Below, one piece after another: positions 11,929-22,594 of a stretch of DNA of 41,428 bases. This DNA comes from Phaeoceros laevis (lineage: Eukaryota; Anthocerotophyta; Anthocerotopsida; Notothyladales): positions 213,308 through 254,735 of the forward strand of contig JBNGIQ010009365.1 of assembly GCA_049999765.1 (NCBI GenBank), read 5' to 3'. The notes beneath the pieces are model-generated. The model searched no databases and had not been told where the DNA came from. It saw only the letters and a program-made list of their open reading frames with translations. Within the stretch, counting starts at the first letter, position 1; each line of letters begins with the position of its first letter. The position numbers and the translations under genes were made by a program.

Positions 11929-14900
11929 ATGAATGTCAGCAGCGTTCTGGAACGATGGCGTTGGCAGGGGGACGGGTTCCGGGTGCTGTGCATGCTCAGC
12001 ATTTTGGCAGGGTTGGTACAACGGCCGGGGTCTGCACAGAGCGGTAGGATTCGTGAGCTTTGAAGCTGGTCTTGGGAAGGCAGCTCGCATTTTGGGAACA
12101 CCTTGCCGTGACAATGCCAGGCGGATCGCAGGATTCGTTACAATTGACTGCGGAGCAAGCCCGGGATCGAATTACATCGACCCCGATACCAGCATCTCCT
12201 GGGACGATGATGGCGGATTTGTGCCTACCGGGTTCTCGGCTTCTGTGGCATCTGGAAGCGCTGCTTCCCTCTCTATACCAATGCAGACATTGAGGTATTT
12301 CCCGGCGAAGTCGTCACCGAAGAAGAACTGCTATGTGCTACCTGTAGAGGATTCGCAGGCCTACCTTCTTCGGGCTAGCTTCTTCTATGGCAACTACGAC
12401 AGGCAGCAGACTCGGTCGCTAATCAATTTCCAGGTGAGGAAGGGAGTTCGACTGTTCCGAGGCTGAGTGAAGTTCGGGTGTGGCTTGAGCTGACAATTGT
12501 GAGGGGTTGGCCTGTCATCAGCTCGCGCTGGATAGCACTCCTTGGGCCAATGTGTCTTTGGATCCGACAAGCACTGCGCCTTTGGTTCTGGAAGCCATCA
12601 CGGTGCCTGTTACAGGGCAGGTGTTGAGCGCTTGCCTCATCCGGACGGACGAATTGTTTGCCCCATTCATCAACGCGCTGGAAGTCAGGCCTGTGGGAAA
12701 CAGGAGCTACACGCACTCACCAACGGGGGGGAACCTGCACTTGATTAGCAGGGCAAACTTTGGGGAAAGGGTTAAGACTTACAGGTACGAGGTGGTTGCA
12801 ACGGGGCAGCCATAGCCTTAGGACCTTCTTGAGCTTAGTTCCGGTCTGTGAGGTGATCCCTGTGCTTGCGTTTTTTTCAGATTTCCTGAGGATTCCGTGG
12901 ACCGAATTTGGCCTCCCTATACTCAACTATATCCTGACCTAAGCGCCAATGGGCTGATCACCGATATCTCCACCCCTCAGCCTATTCAGGGTATTCAAAA
13001 CAACCAGGATAAGGTTCCGGAGGTTGTTATGCAAACGGCCATCACTTCTCCGTTGTCCTTTAACTTCACCGATGCTCTACCCCAAAGAGGACCAGAGATA
13101 TCATTGTACTTCTCCATGTTCTTCGCCGAGTACAACACAACCCTCGGACCAGGGGATAAGTGGGTGAAGTTCAGCCAGATGCTGTAGATGTGATGGGACT
13201 CTGGTTCTTGCTCATTTTGTTGATACAGTATACATGTATGTGCAGGCTGATTGTCAATGTGACATGGAGCATTTTCCAGCTTCCGAATGGCAGCTTTTAC
13301 GGCTACATTCCATTTGATATCTCGCCAGGCAGAGTGCCGCCCCTGACCACGTTTGAGAGGAGAGCTTATAACATTACTGTGCCAAACAGGTCCGAGTGGT
13401 CTTGGTATTTCGTCAAGAATGAGAATTCCACACGGGCTCCTGTGATCAGCGCCGTAGAGTTGTACTCCACCCAGGCTCTGGCCACTGCCACAAACAATGC
13501 TGATGGTAAGATCCGCTGTGGCTTCGCGCGTGTCATCCGTTGCAGCTTGTGTGTCTCCAGGGATGCATGTTCACTGGCACTCTACTGCTTGGCGTCGTCT
13601 CTGCCTTAAAGTGGTCTGAGGACGCGCAGGGAACGTACTCAGCAGACTAAAGATGACATTTTTCATCTCAACGTGGGTGGGAGACCCATGCTTTCCAGTT
13701 TCTTAGGAGGAGATCCAGTGTAACGCTGCGGGCAAATTAATATCCCTGTGAGTTTCCCAGTGGCCAGCATTTTATTTGGCAAACCCTTTTGCTCCAAATA
13801 CATCAGCGCTGACATGTCTTCTCATGTCAACTTGGCAGAAATCTATCTGGGAAGAATCTGACCGGCGAAATTCCAATTGACATCAATAAATTAACGGCTC
13901 TAACCAGCCTGTGGGTGCTTCCCCCTATGCCTCATCAATAGAACTTGGCTGTGCAGAAAGACGTAGTGATCCGTCCAGAGCCTGATGTTGTACATTTGTC
14001 TGTGAAGTAACCTCAGCAGGAACGGCTAAAGTTACAGGTGCCATTCCATCGGACTTGGGAGAACTTTCATCCTTGCTTATTTTGTAAGTCATTTTCTCAA
14101 GAGTGGGGATGCATATCAACGAAATCTCTAGTTTTTTCATCGGACTCGAGCGTCAAATGATCTTGCGAATTGTTTGTAACTGAAGGGATCTGTCCAACAA
14201 TCAGCTGACTGGCGAATTTCCGACCTGGGTCACATTCCTCCCTCTCACGGATTTGTATGCACATCCTTATATGTCTCTTGGCTACCTATGCCACTTGTGT
14301 CATCTCCCAAGAAAGCTCAGAAATCGCTCTGGCCGTCATGCACAGGGATGTATCGAACAATGACTTGAGTGGTACCTTCCCAGGCTCCCTCACCAGACTT
14401 GGACCGAGCTTCAGGTTCGGGCATTCTGCAGCCTTTCAGTCCGAGCTTCCATGTTAACATGATTGCTCGGACCTGTCTTGAAAGTTGAAAAGCACTTGTG
14501 TGTGGCAGGTACTCCGGAAACGCAAAGCTCTCGTGCAGTGGTGCATCATGCCCTCCATCGCCGCCTCCACCTCCTCCGACACCGCCCCCCACTCCACCTC
14601 CTTCGAGCAAGGACAGCAGTTCTTCAATTGGTCCTGTAATTGGGGGAATTGTTGGAGGCATCTTCTTCATTGTGCTTGTAGGGCTTTCAGTGCTATACTG
14701 CTGCTGGCGCCAGAGAGCACCGAGCAAACCTTCGCCACAATCAAACCCGGGAGGTTGGTGCAATCTTTTGTTCATTCTTGTTGTCCCATAATATAGGCTT
14801 CAGGGTTTCATTCCTGTTTTCTGATCCTTCGATCTCATGTTTGTCTCGGATAGCAGATGGTGCAGAACCCCTCCATCTGGGTGCCATAGGGCAAGCACAG

Positions 14901-16328
14901 CCCTACACCCTTCGTGCCATACAAATAGCAACCAACAATTATTCTAGGCAGATAGGTGTGGGTGCCTTCGGTCCTGTGTTCTACGGGGTGTTGGACAATC
15001 GGGAAGTTGCAGTAAAGAAGATGTCAGCAACATCTGAACAAGGTCCTAAAGAGTTTGCGACTGAGGTGGGGTTAATGAAGCCTCACACTGACATTGGCAA
15101 ATGTGACTGGCTCTTTATGGTGGCTCCATGGTTGCAGGGCCTGACATATCTACTGAAATTTTCTTTATGTATTGGCGGCAGGTCGACCTTCTTTCCGTAA
15201 TACACCATAAAAACCTTGTGTCTCTCTTGGGCTATTGCCAAGAATCCTCAGAGCGTATCTTGTTGTATGAGTACATGGCTGGTGGCGATTTAAGGAATCG
15301 CCTGCATGGTATAAATCTTTTGCCGATCACGTTTGTGGAATGAGGTTCGTGGCAGTAGATCAGGATATGAGAAGGCATCAGGCTTCTTCGAATGGTTTTG
15401 TGTTGTGCATCTGAAACTCACTCCTGTATGCATGTTGTAGGTCCAATTGCTGAGAACAACCCCCTTGGCTGGAAAGAGAGACTTAAGATTACTGTGGACG
15501 CTGCCAAAGGTACAGCTCTGGTCACTTTTGGTGGGAATTTGCTCTTCTTGGTACATATAGTAAGTAGAAGAGTTTTCAGGAATGTGATCATCCTCTCTAA
15601 TCAGGTCTCGAATACTTGCACCACGGCTGTACTCCAAGTATCATTCACAGGTGATTCTGCAGCCCTTCTCCATGTCTCCTGCTACCCACAAGCCCATTTT
15701 TTCGCAACTTACTGTGCAGATGTCATGTACAGGGATATAAAACCCACCAACATTCTCTTGACAAGCAAGTTGGAGGCTAAATGCTCTGATTTCGGTTTAT
15801 CCAAGCTCACTAGTGATGACAGGACTCATGTTACCACCATGGTGAAAGGAACTTTGGGATATGTGGACCCTGAGTACGTTAACCAACTTAGAGTTCTTCC
15901 CTCGTAAGTTTTGCAGCTGCAAAACCGCAGGAAAAAGTTAATCTCAGTATTTCCCACTTGCAGGTACTATCAGACCGGTATGCTAACAGAAAAAAGTGAC
16001 GTCTTTAGCTTTGGAGTGCTGCTTCTGGAGATTATGTGTGGTCAGCCACCAGTTGTGCGAGATGAGGCAATGGTTCCTTCAGGTCAAAGATCCCTCTCAG
16101 ATCGGGTAAGAGTTGCACTGCCTACTGTTAAGACCCGTCGGATGTTGCAAGTCAGGACATTGCTGATGTTTCTCCTTTGGTGAACAGGTTCGTTCTGCAA
16201 TGAGTGGTGGAAGTATAGATCGGGTCGTGGATCCACGTCTAGCAGGACAGTACCATCCAGAGTCTGTCTGGAAGTTTGCCGAGACGGCAATGAGCTTAGA
16301 GCTAATGCCTCCCAAAGGCCCAGCATGA
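11929..16328 (+). CDS. Malectin-like LRR receptor kinase, probably decaying
   Basis: A plasma-membrane receptor kinase of the malectin-like/LRR class. The signal peptide is in exon 1 (11929-12043). The malectin-like ectodomain spans exons 12132-12433, 12522-12784, 12881-13183 and 13246-13505, with the opening motif FVTIDCGA and the block DSVDRIWPPY. LRR exons are 13839-13910, about 14017-14083, 14186-14254 and 14346-14414. A Pro-rich stem and transmembrane helix (GGIVGGIFFIVLVGLSVLY) lie in 14509-14753. Kinase exons are 14857-15065, 15182-15308, 15441-15509, 15605-15650, 15733-15873, 15964-16105 and 16188-16328. Kinase motifs present are IGVGAFGPVFYG, VAVKK, HRDIKPTN, SDFGLSK and DPEYY. Problems: no intact exon links malectin to the first LRR, the second LRR exon has a stop from extra bases, and a 4-bp loss near 16295 shifts frame before the RPSM block, ending at 16328. 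A decayed inverted copy lies at 34.3-37.1 kb. Confidence 0.75.
13506..13838 (+). other. Receptor-kinase gene interior where the malectin-LRR linker exon is expected
   Basis: The malectin part ends in phase 1 and the first LRR exon begins after two codon bases, so at least one exon (LRR N-cap with a GDPC-type motif) must have lain between them. I see only scraps, such as a GGAGATCC at about 13710 followed by a stop. The homologous inverted copy begins at about 13783. Confidence 0.45.
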
Positions 16329-17636
16329 TCAAGGTAGTTAAGGATCTGACGCAAGCAATGAATATCCAGAACCCTGATTCTGAAGGAGGCAGGGGCCAAG
16401 GTCTTACATACACCGCAGATGGTTACTCGGGAGTTAGCAACCCCTCCGGATACCCAGGCGGAAGTAGCATGTTCTCCAGCGATGCACCTCCCAGTGTATC
16501 CTCCACCGGTGACCCTGGCCAACCTACCTTGCTGACGAGATGCCGTCTCTTTTATTCCGCCGAGAGCAGCCTATTCCAAGATAAGACGTTCAAGAGACTG
16601 CGTGGTAAAGGTGTTCACTGCTGTTGCTAGGAGGTCTTTCAGAGTTAGTCTAGTCGTGAGAGCCTGCTGTCTACATTGCACCGGCGCCGCGTACCCATAT
16701 CCAAAAACACAGTCCACAGATTCAGCACAGTACTGTCCAGCGACCAGCAGGGTGGACTTGGCAAAATTCCACAATGACTGGCAAATGGCCAAACGAACAA
16801 GGAAGCCCGGAGTGGCTTCTGGTACTGTATCAATCAACACGTTCCACTTTCGTGGCTCGTTTCATAACTTAGCGTTGTCACCCAAGTCTTATGCTACTGA
16901 TTGAAAAACCCTACTGCAGACGTCAAGCACGATGCCGATTGACACTTTACGCTTCCAAATGCAACAAGGCAGCTGTCGGTGACACGGCACTCTTCATCCT
17001 TACGCATCCACGGCGTCAAAAGGTCGACTTCAAATACCTCCTGCAACAGCTTCGATCACATCAGTCAGATACGCCAGTTTACACACCGATGAAAAGCACA
17101 AAGCTGCATGCTTTCCCAATAAACCCTAAACCCATCAAGGAAACGTCTGCACTCAGAATGAGTAGGAGGTATGGTTGTGCATCAACGAGCTATGCTCTCA
17201 ACCAGAATTTGAATATCCTCATAGTGCACAAACCTATCCACCCGGCAATCAAAAGAGACATAGCGCAGAACAGGCCACGCTTAGCGAGCTATTACTACAA
17301 TGTTGGTCCAAGACATCAGGGGTCGAATCCGGACGTCTTCCAATCAACTGCACAGACAGAGCAGAAGGCGGAACGGACCTACTATCCATGTTGGCAACAG
17401 GGAAAAAGAGACAGCATCCAGAACCCGGAAAAAACCAGGACAGAGGCCTCGGCAAAGTTGCCCGAAAGTACAATGTCATAACAATACCAACACCCAGCAA
17501 GAGACAGGCGGACCACCAGCAACCTGAGNNNNNNNNNNAAGAGACAGGCGGACCACCAGCAACCTGAGAACTTCACCCCAACTTCGAGACATCAAGATCA
17601 AAGGCACAAGTGGCCTACCATGAAGTGCGAAAGAAT
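16329..17636. other. Former receptor-kinase tail, then no recognised gene
   Basis: From 16329 to about 16620 the sequence is still recognisable as the receptor kinase's C-terminal tail in a shifted frame (RPSMIKVVKDL, then a Ser/Gly-rich tail). From 16630 to 17636 I see no gene. A gap at 17529-17538 interrupts it, and the 3' untranslated region of eL29 must lie at the right end. Confidence 0.5.
17499..17568. other. 10-N gap between identical 30-bp flanks
   Basis: N occupies 17529-17538. The 30 bases before it (from AAGAGACAGGCGGACC) recur directly after it. This is the same unmerged-overlap pattern as the other three gaps. Confidence 0.9.
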
Positions 17637-17822
17637 CTACTCCGCGTCAGAAGCATCAGCACCGGCAACCCTATTGTGCTTCTTGGCGTATCTCTGGTTC
17701 CGCAGGAACTTCGGGTCCATTCCCTTGCGCGAGATGTATTTTTGCTTCTTCGGCTTCTTGATACCATTCCTGTGCGCCTTGTAAGACTGATTGTGCGCCG
17801 TGTGATTCTTCGACTTCGCCAT
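17637..17822 (-). CDS. RPL29: Ribosomal protein eL29 (60S)
   Basis: A small basic protein of the cytosolic large ribosomal subunit. The 61-residue frame starts [12 protein letters not shown], followed by the conserved [10 protein letters not shown] and [16 protein letters not shown] blocks. This is the family's usual plant length and the frame is complete in one exon. A CTATAAAG element lies about 60 bp upstream on the same strand. The gene is divergently paired with the UXT-like prefoldin gene 215 bp away. Confidence 0.97.
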   Translation of the reverse strand: MAKSKNHTAHNQSYKAHRNGIKKPKKQKYISRKGMDPKFLRNQRYAKKHNRVAGADASDAE

Positions 17823-18037
17823 AGCTGGAGCTGGAGGCTAAAACCTTGCCTGCGAAAGAAACAAGTTTGTGCCCTGAAATCCTTTATAGTATCGAAAGCC
17901 CTAGCTCCGCCCTAATCCGCTAGTCTCATAAGACCCCCAAACTACAGATCCGGTGGCCTCTTTAGCTAATACGGCAAGCTAAAAACACGTACAGGAGCAG
18001 GGATCCGGCCCTGGAGGGTCAGGTGGAGCCAACGACG
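17823..18037. promoter_or_regulatory. Compact bidirectional promoter, eL29 / UXT
   Basis: Only 215 bp separate the two start codons. Reading toward eL29, a TATA-like CTATAAAGG is at 17889-17881, and an AGCTAGGGCTTT element resembling the telo-box-type motifs of plant ribosomal protein promoters lies just upstream at about 17911-17896. I see no clear TATA box on the UXT side. Confidence 0.6.
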
Positions 18038-18985
18038 ATGGAGTTGCGTGCCGCTAAAATTGAGCAGTACGAGCGTTTTGTGGATGAGCGCCTCAAACCT
18101 GATCTTGTCCATGCTGTTGGGCAAAGGTGTGCCATCTGCGGATTGAAGTGCCGGCTTTACAGACAGTCAATATACTGTGCAGGTCCTCACCTTAGAGTGC
18201 GTTTATGATGCCAGGGACAGGGTGCTGGAGAAGCAAAAAAATTTGTATGCTTCCAGGATGTGCTGCTGCTTTCTAGTGGACAATCCTCCGCACCGTAGAG
18301 TGCCTTGACCTCCTTCTGGTATGTGCTATGACAGCTCCGAGCTTGCCAGAAACATTCAAGTTTTGGAGGAAAACAGGACGAAGAGCCTTAGGACGATGAT
18401 AAATCTAGGCTCTGAAGTGTATGCGCAAGCTGATGTGTAAGTAAGACAGGCCGAAACTCTGTACACTGGTGTTCGCTGCAATTACAGGAGATTCAAGTAG
18501 TCATGGGCCTGGATGATGAAAGTTTGCAGGCCAGATACATCCCGGATACTGGTTGATGTTGGGCTAGGCTTTTTTGCGGAATTCACTCTTCAGGAGGCTT
18601 TGAAGTTCATTGCTGTCAAGCACAAGATTCTGGCTCAGTAAGGACAATACTTCATCTTCCTATCTAGTGGCTTCACCATTCCTTGCTTTAGTTAGGTCGA
18701 TTGTGTGCATCGTTGCTGATGTGCCTAGCTTCTTGCCTGAGGAGAAACCTTTGGTTTTCTTGCAGGCAAGTGGAAGCACATACACAGCAAATAGGGAACA
18801 TCAAGGGGCAAATCAAGCTGGTGCGCTGTGTTAGAGTTCTGCTGGGCAAAGTGTTGACCACGTGTTGACATGCCGGCTTACAGATTCCTTTTGCACTTGG
18901 CTTTGGACAGGTGCTAGAAGGCATCAGGGAGCTAATGAACTTACCTGAAGACGAGGAGCCCACAATGCAGAGGACAAGGGCTTGA
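18038..18985 (+). CDS. UXT: UXT-type prefoldin alpha-like protein
   Basis: A prefoldin-family coiled-coil protein. Animal UXT belongs to the R2TP/URI prefoldin-like complex and acts as a transcription cofactor; a plant role is inferred. Exons are 18038-18126, 18215-18244, 18335-18436, 18530-18637, 18766-18820 and 18911-18985 (152 residues, close to human UXT at 157). All phases match. The N-terminal helix contains [10 protein letters not shown]. The central beta-hairpin region reads [17 protein letters not shown] and [13 protein letters not shown]. The C-terminal coiled coil ends [15 protein letters not shown]. The gene is split into exons as short as 30 bp, so no single open frame shows it. 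The ATG at 18038 is chosen because the upstream in-frame codon is GTG. Confidence 0.95.
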
Positions 18986-20340
18986 GAGGTAAGAATCATC
19001 TCAACACCTGTGACGTGGCCTAAGGTGGACTGTATTGCTGAATTGTAATAATAGACATTTTTGTAGCTAGAAGCTCCCACGCCGCAAAAACTCGGGTTTG
19101 TGTTGCTCAACTTTCATGAAGTAGCAATGCAGCCTTGTATTTTCACCCATTGTAAAGCCATGCACCTGACTTCATTCTGCTCAACAACCTTGCTGAAGCG
19201 TGTGAGTTGTGGTACATCTTCCCCTTCCTGTATCAGCCGTCCAAGCTTAGGTCCGCATGTGTTCCGCAGGAAGGATAGACTTTCAGCCAACTGCTACTTG
19301 CGAATGCATCATTTGCAACAAAATATCTCTACCAATGCAATCAGATTGAGGGTGACTTAATGGCATGATTTCCCATCAGTTTACTATATGTACTATTAGG
19401 CCTGGCAAGGTGAACGCATGCTACAAGAACCTTCATAAGCTAATGGGACACCATCCGGCTGTAGAGACAGCTTGTTTGCGAGTGACTGATCAAACACTGC
19501 ACTGTCGTTTGGTCATCGCTGTTGTTACCACATCTGTCGTGCACAGAGGAAGTAGTACCCTGAACGCACTAAAGCTTCTGCATTATGCAAACATGTCCAT
19601 TAGGGTAGCCCCTAAATGGACTTCCAGATGTCAATGGAGGAGCTTGAGTGCCCCTAGAGTGCCCCTAGAGTCTAGACCCACCCGGGAGGGTTTACATTCT
19701 CGTTTCTTCTCATCTGCTGCAGCAGGTGAAATGTGTTGGGCGGTTGCCGGTGTGCAGTACTAGTAGTGTTATGTATGCGAGTTGTAAAAACTAGCGGCAG
19801 GATCCATTGGACATAGCGGATTCATGACCTCTTCCCTTTTGGATTGCGTGAATGTAGAGGCACTACCGGAAGTGTTGACAGGTATTCATCAACCAGAAAA
19901 CGCACCGGAGCTGTGATGCTTTTAGAGTTTCAACGTGCAAGTTGGAACCATTCTCAAGAATCAGTTGCTGGCAGTTTTTTGAAAGGAGTTTGACTTGGCC
20001 CTCATGGTCTGTTCACAATGGGGTAGAGGGCAGTACCGAACTGTACGCCGCAAGTGTAGCACAGAAAAAACAAACAGGTCTGTAACAAACTGCGTGGTTA
20101 ACTGCGTGGTTTTTTTCGACTTCGCAAGGCTTGCGCATATCGCAGTTTCATCCAAGCCGTAGAAGGCGGCTCGGGATGCGGCCCGGGATGCTAAATATAG
20201 TATCGCGGGACCGTGAAAGGCGAAGGTAATACAAAGTAATGACGAAGGCGAAGTACTTGCGCGCGAGCAAGTACCCGCCATCACTAGTAACGCGAGCAAC
20301 CTCTCCACACCAGGCCTGCGCGATGATGGCGTCCGCGCTC
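18986..20340. other. No recognised gene
   Basis: Short open frames such as 19365-19763 (+) and 20308-19961 (-) have no recognisable domains and biased composition. A small direct repeat (GTGCCCCTAGA twice) lies near 19650-19675. The 3' end of the UXT gene is at the left edge. Confidence 0.5.
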
Positions 20341-20404
20341 CATATCATCGATCTCGATGTTACTCACAATGACATATCATCAATCTCGATGTTACTCACA
20401 ATGA
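20341..20404. repeat. 32-bp tandem repeat, two copies
   Basis: Copies at 20341-20372 and 20373-20404 start CATATCATC and end CACAATGA, differing at one base. They sit directly upstream of the Harbinger ORF1 remnant and may be near the element's left end. Confidence 0.85.
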
Positions 20405-20411
20405 CAGTATT

Positions 20412-21143
20412 ATGACAGTATTTCGCAGGTGGCGCACTCGCCCAAAGCGCAATCACCCAAGGAGACTGCCTTCTTGGAGGACACGCTCTACACAAGTATT
20501 CTTGGACTCTTTTGAGGAGCTGTACATAGAATTGAAGAAGGGCAACTTGTGCATCAAGCATTGGAGGCGGGTCGCTGATGCCATCAAGGGATCATGCACA
20601 TGGAAGGTGACCCATGTTCAGCGCAAACAAAAAATGGAGGCTATGAAGAAGCGCTACAAGCAAGAGAGGCTAAAAAGGGGAAACACTGGGGGATCTCTTG
20701 TCAGTTGGGAGTGGTGGCAACCAATGCATGCCATTTTCTCTACTAATCCCAGCTTTTTTCCAGTTGGGGTGGATGCAGCTGTCTCACATGTAAATGCAAC
20801 AAGAGCAAGAGGTACTTGTACATTTTGTGGAAGGCTAGCATCAGATGTTGTGAACTCTCCAACAACACTGAAGACCAAAGCAGTTGGTCTTCCACGTGTT
20901 GCTGGGCAGAAGGCATCCTCTAGTCGTAAGAAAGCAAAACGATTGTCATTTGCAGAAAACATCAAAGATGGACTAACCGCATTTGCTAAAGTCTATGCTG
21001 ATATTGAAATGGCAAAGCTTGCCAAACATAAAGAGATTGAAGAGTCCCGAGCACAGCATCAACAGGCCTCATTGGAGTTCACCACAAACACACAGCTTCA
21101 GATTACTCAACTGTTTGCTTCTATAGCAAAAAAGGATGATTGA
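20412..21143 (+). pseudogene. Harbinger ORF1, SANT/Myb (trihelix-like) DNA-binding protein
   Basis: The 243-residue frame contains a trihelix/SANT-like domain (LKKGNLCIKHWRRVADAI, then QRKQKMEAMKKRYKQE) and a Lys-rich C-terminus ending in a helical region. In PIF/Harbinger elements this protein helps the transposase reach the nucleus and bind element ends. The first helix is out of frame: a second frame reads SPKETAFLEDTLYTS at about 20455-20500, and the long frame takes over with LDSFEELYIELKKG. This suggests a one-base frameshift near 20500. It could still be expressed from an internal ATG, but I regard it as broken. Confidence 0.7.
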
Positions 21144-21189
21144 CTATCTAGAACAGTTGCTTGGTGGGTAGATGGCCAGAACTTAGCCA

Positions 21190-21790
21190 TTTCATGGCAG
21201 CCTAAGTAGTGTTGCCACATCATTCCAAAAAGCACTGCAATGATTTCCAGTTGTGCCAATCCCTATATAATGTATTTCTGATAACTTTAGCTTGTATGTT
21301 GAGACGCTTTTCTCTTCCACTTGAAAGAAAGAATGGTCTATCACCATGTTGTAGCATGTCTTGGTCAGTCCTGGTGTGCACATGCTCCTTCTCACCATTC
21401 AAGATGCAAAAGTTATGCAACACACAGCAAGCTACCACCGTTTGTGCTGCGTATGAAAGGTGGACCTTCATGTTCCTGCAAATCTCTCACTTAGCTTTCA
21501 GCAAGGCTGAAAGCATTTTCGATCTTCACTCTTGCCCTACAAAAATGTTTGTTGAAGCGCCGTCTTGCAGGTGTTACCATGCTCCCCCTGTACGCAGTCA
21601 TCAAAAGGGTAGGAGGGGATACGCTTTGTCCCCTATAATGTATGGCCTTACACGTTCACCATATATGACATGCACTGGGTTGTTGATCACAAGGCCTCTG
21701 TTCAACTTTTGCCAAATGCTACTGCTGCGAAGCACTGTTGAATCATGACAGCTAGAAGGTGAAATGCAACATACATCCAAGAAGGTAGCT
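21190..21790 (-). pseudogene. Harbinger transposase, C-terminal half (DDE_4)
   Basis: Reading the minus strand from about 21790, the sequence gives FLDVCCISPSSCHDSTVLRS, containing the second catalytic Asp region and the HDS motif. It then gives RPYIIGDKAYPLLPF, KTALQQTF, a frame-shifted ENAF/LLK block, and finally AACCVLHNFCILNGE-type C-terminal sequence at 21471-21192. Stops after PLLPF and several frameshifts make it non-functional. Its N-terminal half is next to it but on the opposite strand. Confidence 0.75.
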
Positions 21791-21799
21791 CATTGGTGA

Positions 21800-22290
21800 T
21801 GAAGCAAAGGATTTTCAATGGAACTGGGCATACCGAATGTCGTATCCCTCATTTTGTAAGCTATGCACAGAGATACAGTCATTCTTAGTCAGGACTTCTA
21901 TTCGAAAGCCTTTGCAACTAGAGTTGGCTGTGGCTATTGTCTTGCTTAGGCTTGGTCACAACCTCTCACGTAGGTCGGTTGCAGATGATTTCGGCATTAG
22001 GGCTTCCACTGTGGTGGAATACACGAAGCTAATTACCCAAATCTTGAGTAACCCTGGAAAATTGGCAGGCAAGTACATATCAATGCCAACAGGCTCAAGG
22101 CAGCAAGTTGTGTCATGTAAGTTTCGAAGACGTACTGGTTTGAGAAATTGTGTAGGAGCTATTGATGGCTCATACATACCACTACACAAGAAGCCAGCAA
22201 AAAGGTTCAACCCGGCTGCTTACTGGTGTAGGGATGAGATGTACGCAATCACTTTACAGGCAATTTGTGATTATGACTGCCAAGCTGTAT
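21800..22290 (+). pseudogene. Harbinger transposase, N-terminal half, inverted relative to its C-terminal half
   Basis: The frame 21837-22307 encodes the helix-turn-helix region (LAVAIVLLRLGHNLSRRSVA, ASTVVEYTK) and the first catalytic block (GLRNCVGAIDGSYIPL), ending at LQAICDYDCQ near 22285. In the family this should continue directly into FLDV...HDS. Here that continuation starts at 21785 on the other strand. Inverting roughly 21795-22287 would place the two halves in the family's normal order on the minus strand. Confidence 0.78.
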
Positions 22291-22511
22291 TGTGCACTTC
22301 CTTCTAAAGCGTGAACTGCCTCGAAAATTTCCTCACTGACCAACATGGCCACCACATATAGAACAAAAATTATAACACCAGCATTATCATCGCTAGGCAC
22401 ATTAGTAGTCAGGGTATGAGGAACCGATGAACCCATAATAAAAAGGACGTACGCTGCGAGAGTGATGACCCCATCCATAATGACTGCAAATCCAACAAGC
22501 ACAATGATCAA
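22254..22511 (-). CDS. Short hydrophobic open frame, unrecognised
   Basis: An 85-residue frame with two likely membrane segments (IIVLVGFAVIMDGVITLAAY and VIIFVLYVVAMLV). It abuts the inversion breakpoint of the Harbinger transposase and its last codons overlap transposase sequence in antisense. I cannot assign a family. It may be an exon of a gene disrupted by the element, or chance. Confidence 0.3.
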   Translation of the reverse strand: MIIVLVGFAVIMDGVITLAAYVLFIMGSSVPHTLTTNVPSDDNAGVIIFVLYVVAMLVSEEIFEAVHALEGSAQYSLAVIITNCL

Positions 22512-22594
22512 GCCTAAAAATGATCACCTGTACACGGGCCAGAAATCGTTCTCGAGAAGGCAGCTTAAGTAATTGTTGCAAATACCAAATACAT

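Larger units (their letters stand above)
20340..22300. mobile_element. Decayed PIF/Harbinger DNA transposon
   Basis: This region contains both Harbinger proteins: a SANT/Myb-like DNA-binding protein and a DDE_4-type transposase in two oppositely oriented halves. Limits are estimates, because I could not find terminal inverted repeats or a TWA target duplication by eye. Frameshifts and stops in both genes show it cannot move by itself. Confidence 0.7.

Noticed and set aside
17300-17345. B-box-like sequence (GGGGTCGAATCCGG) suggesting a tRNA or SINE
   Set aside because: No matching A box, acceptor stem or anticodon arm could be folded upstream at the right distance.
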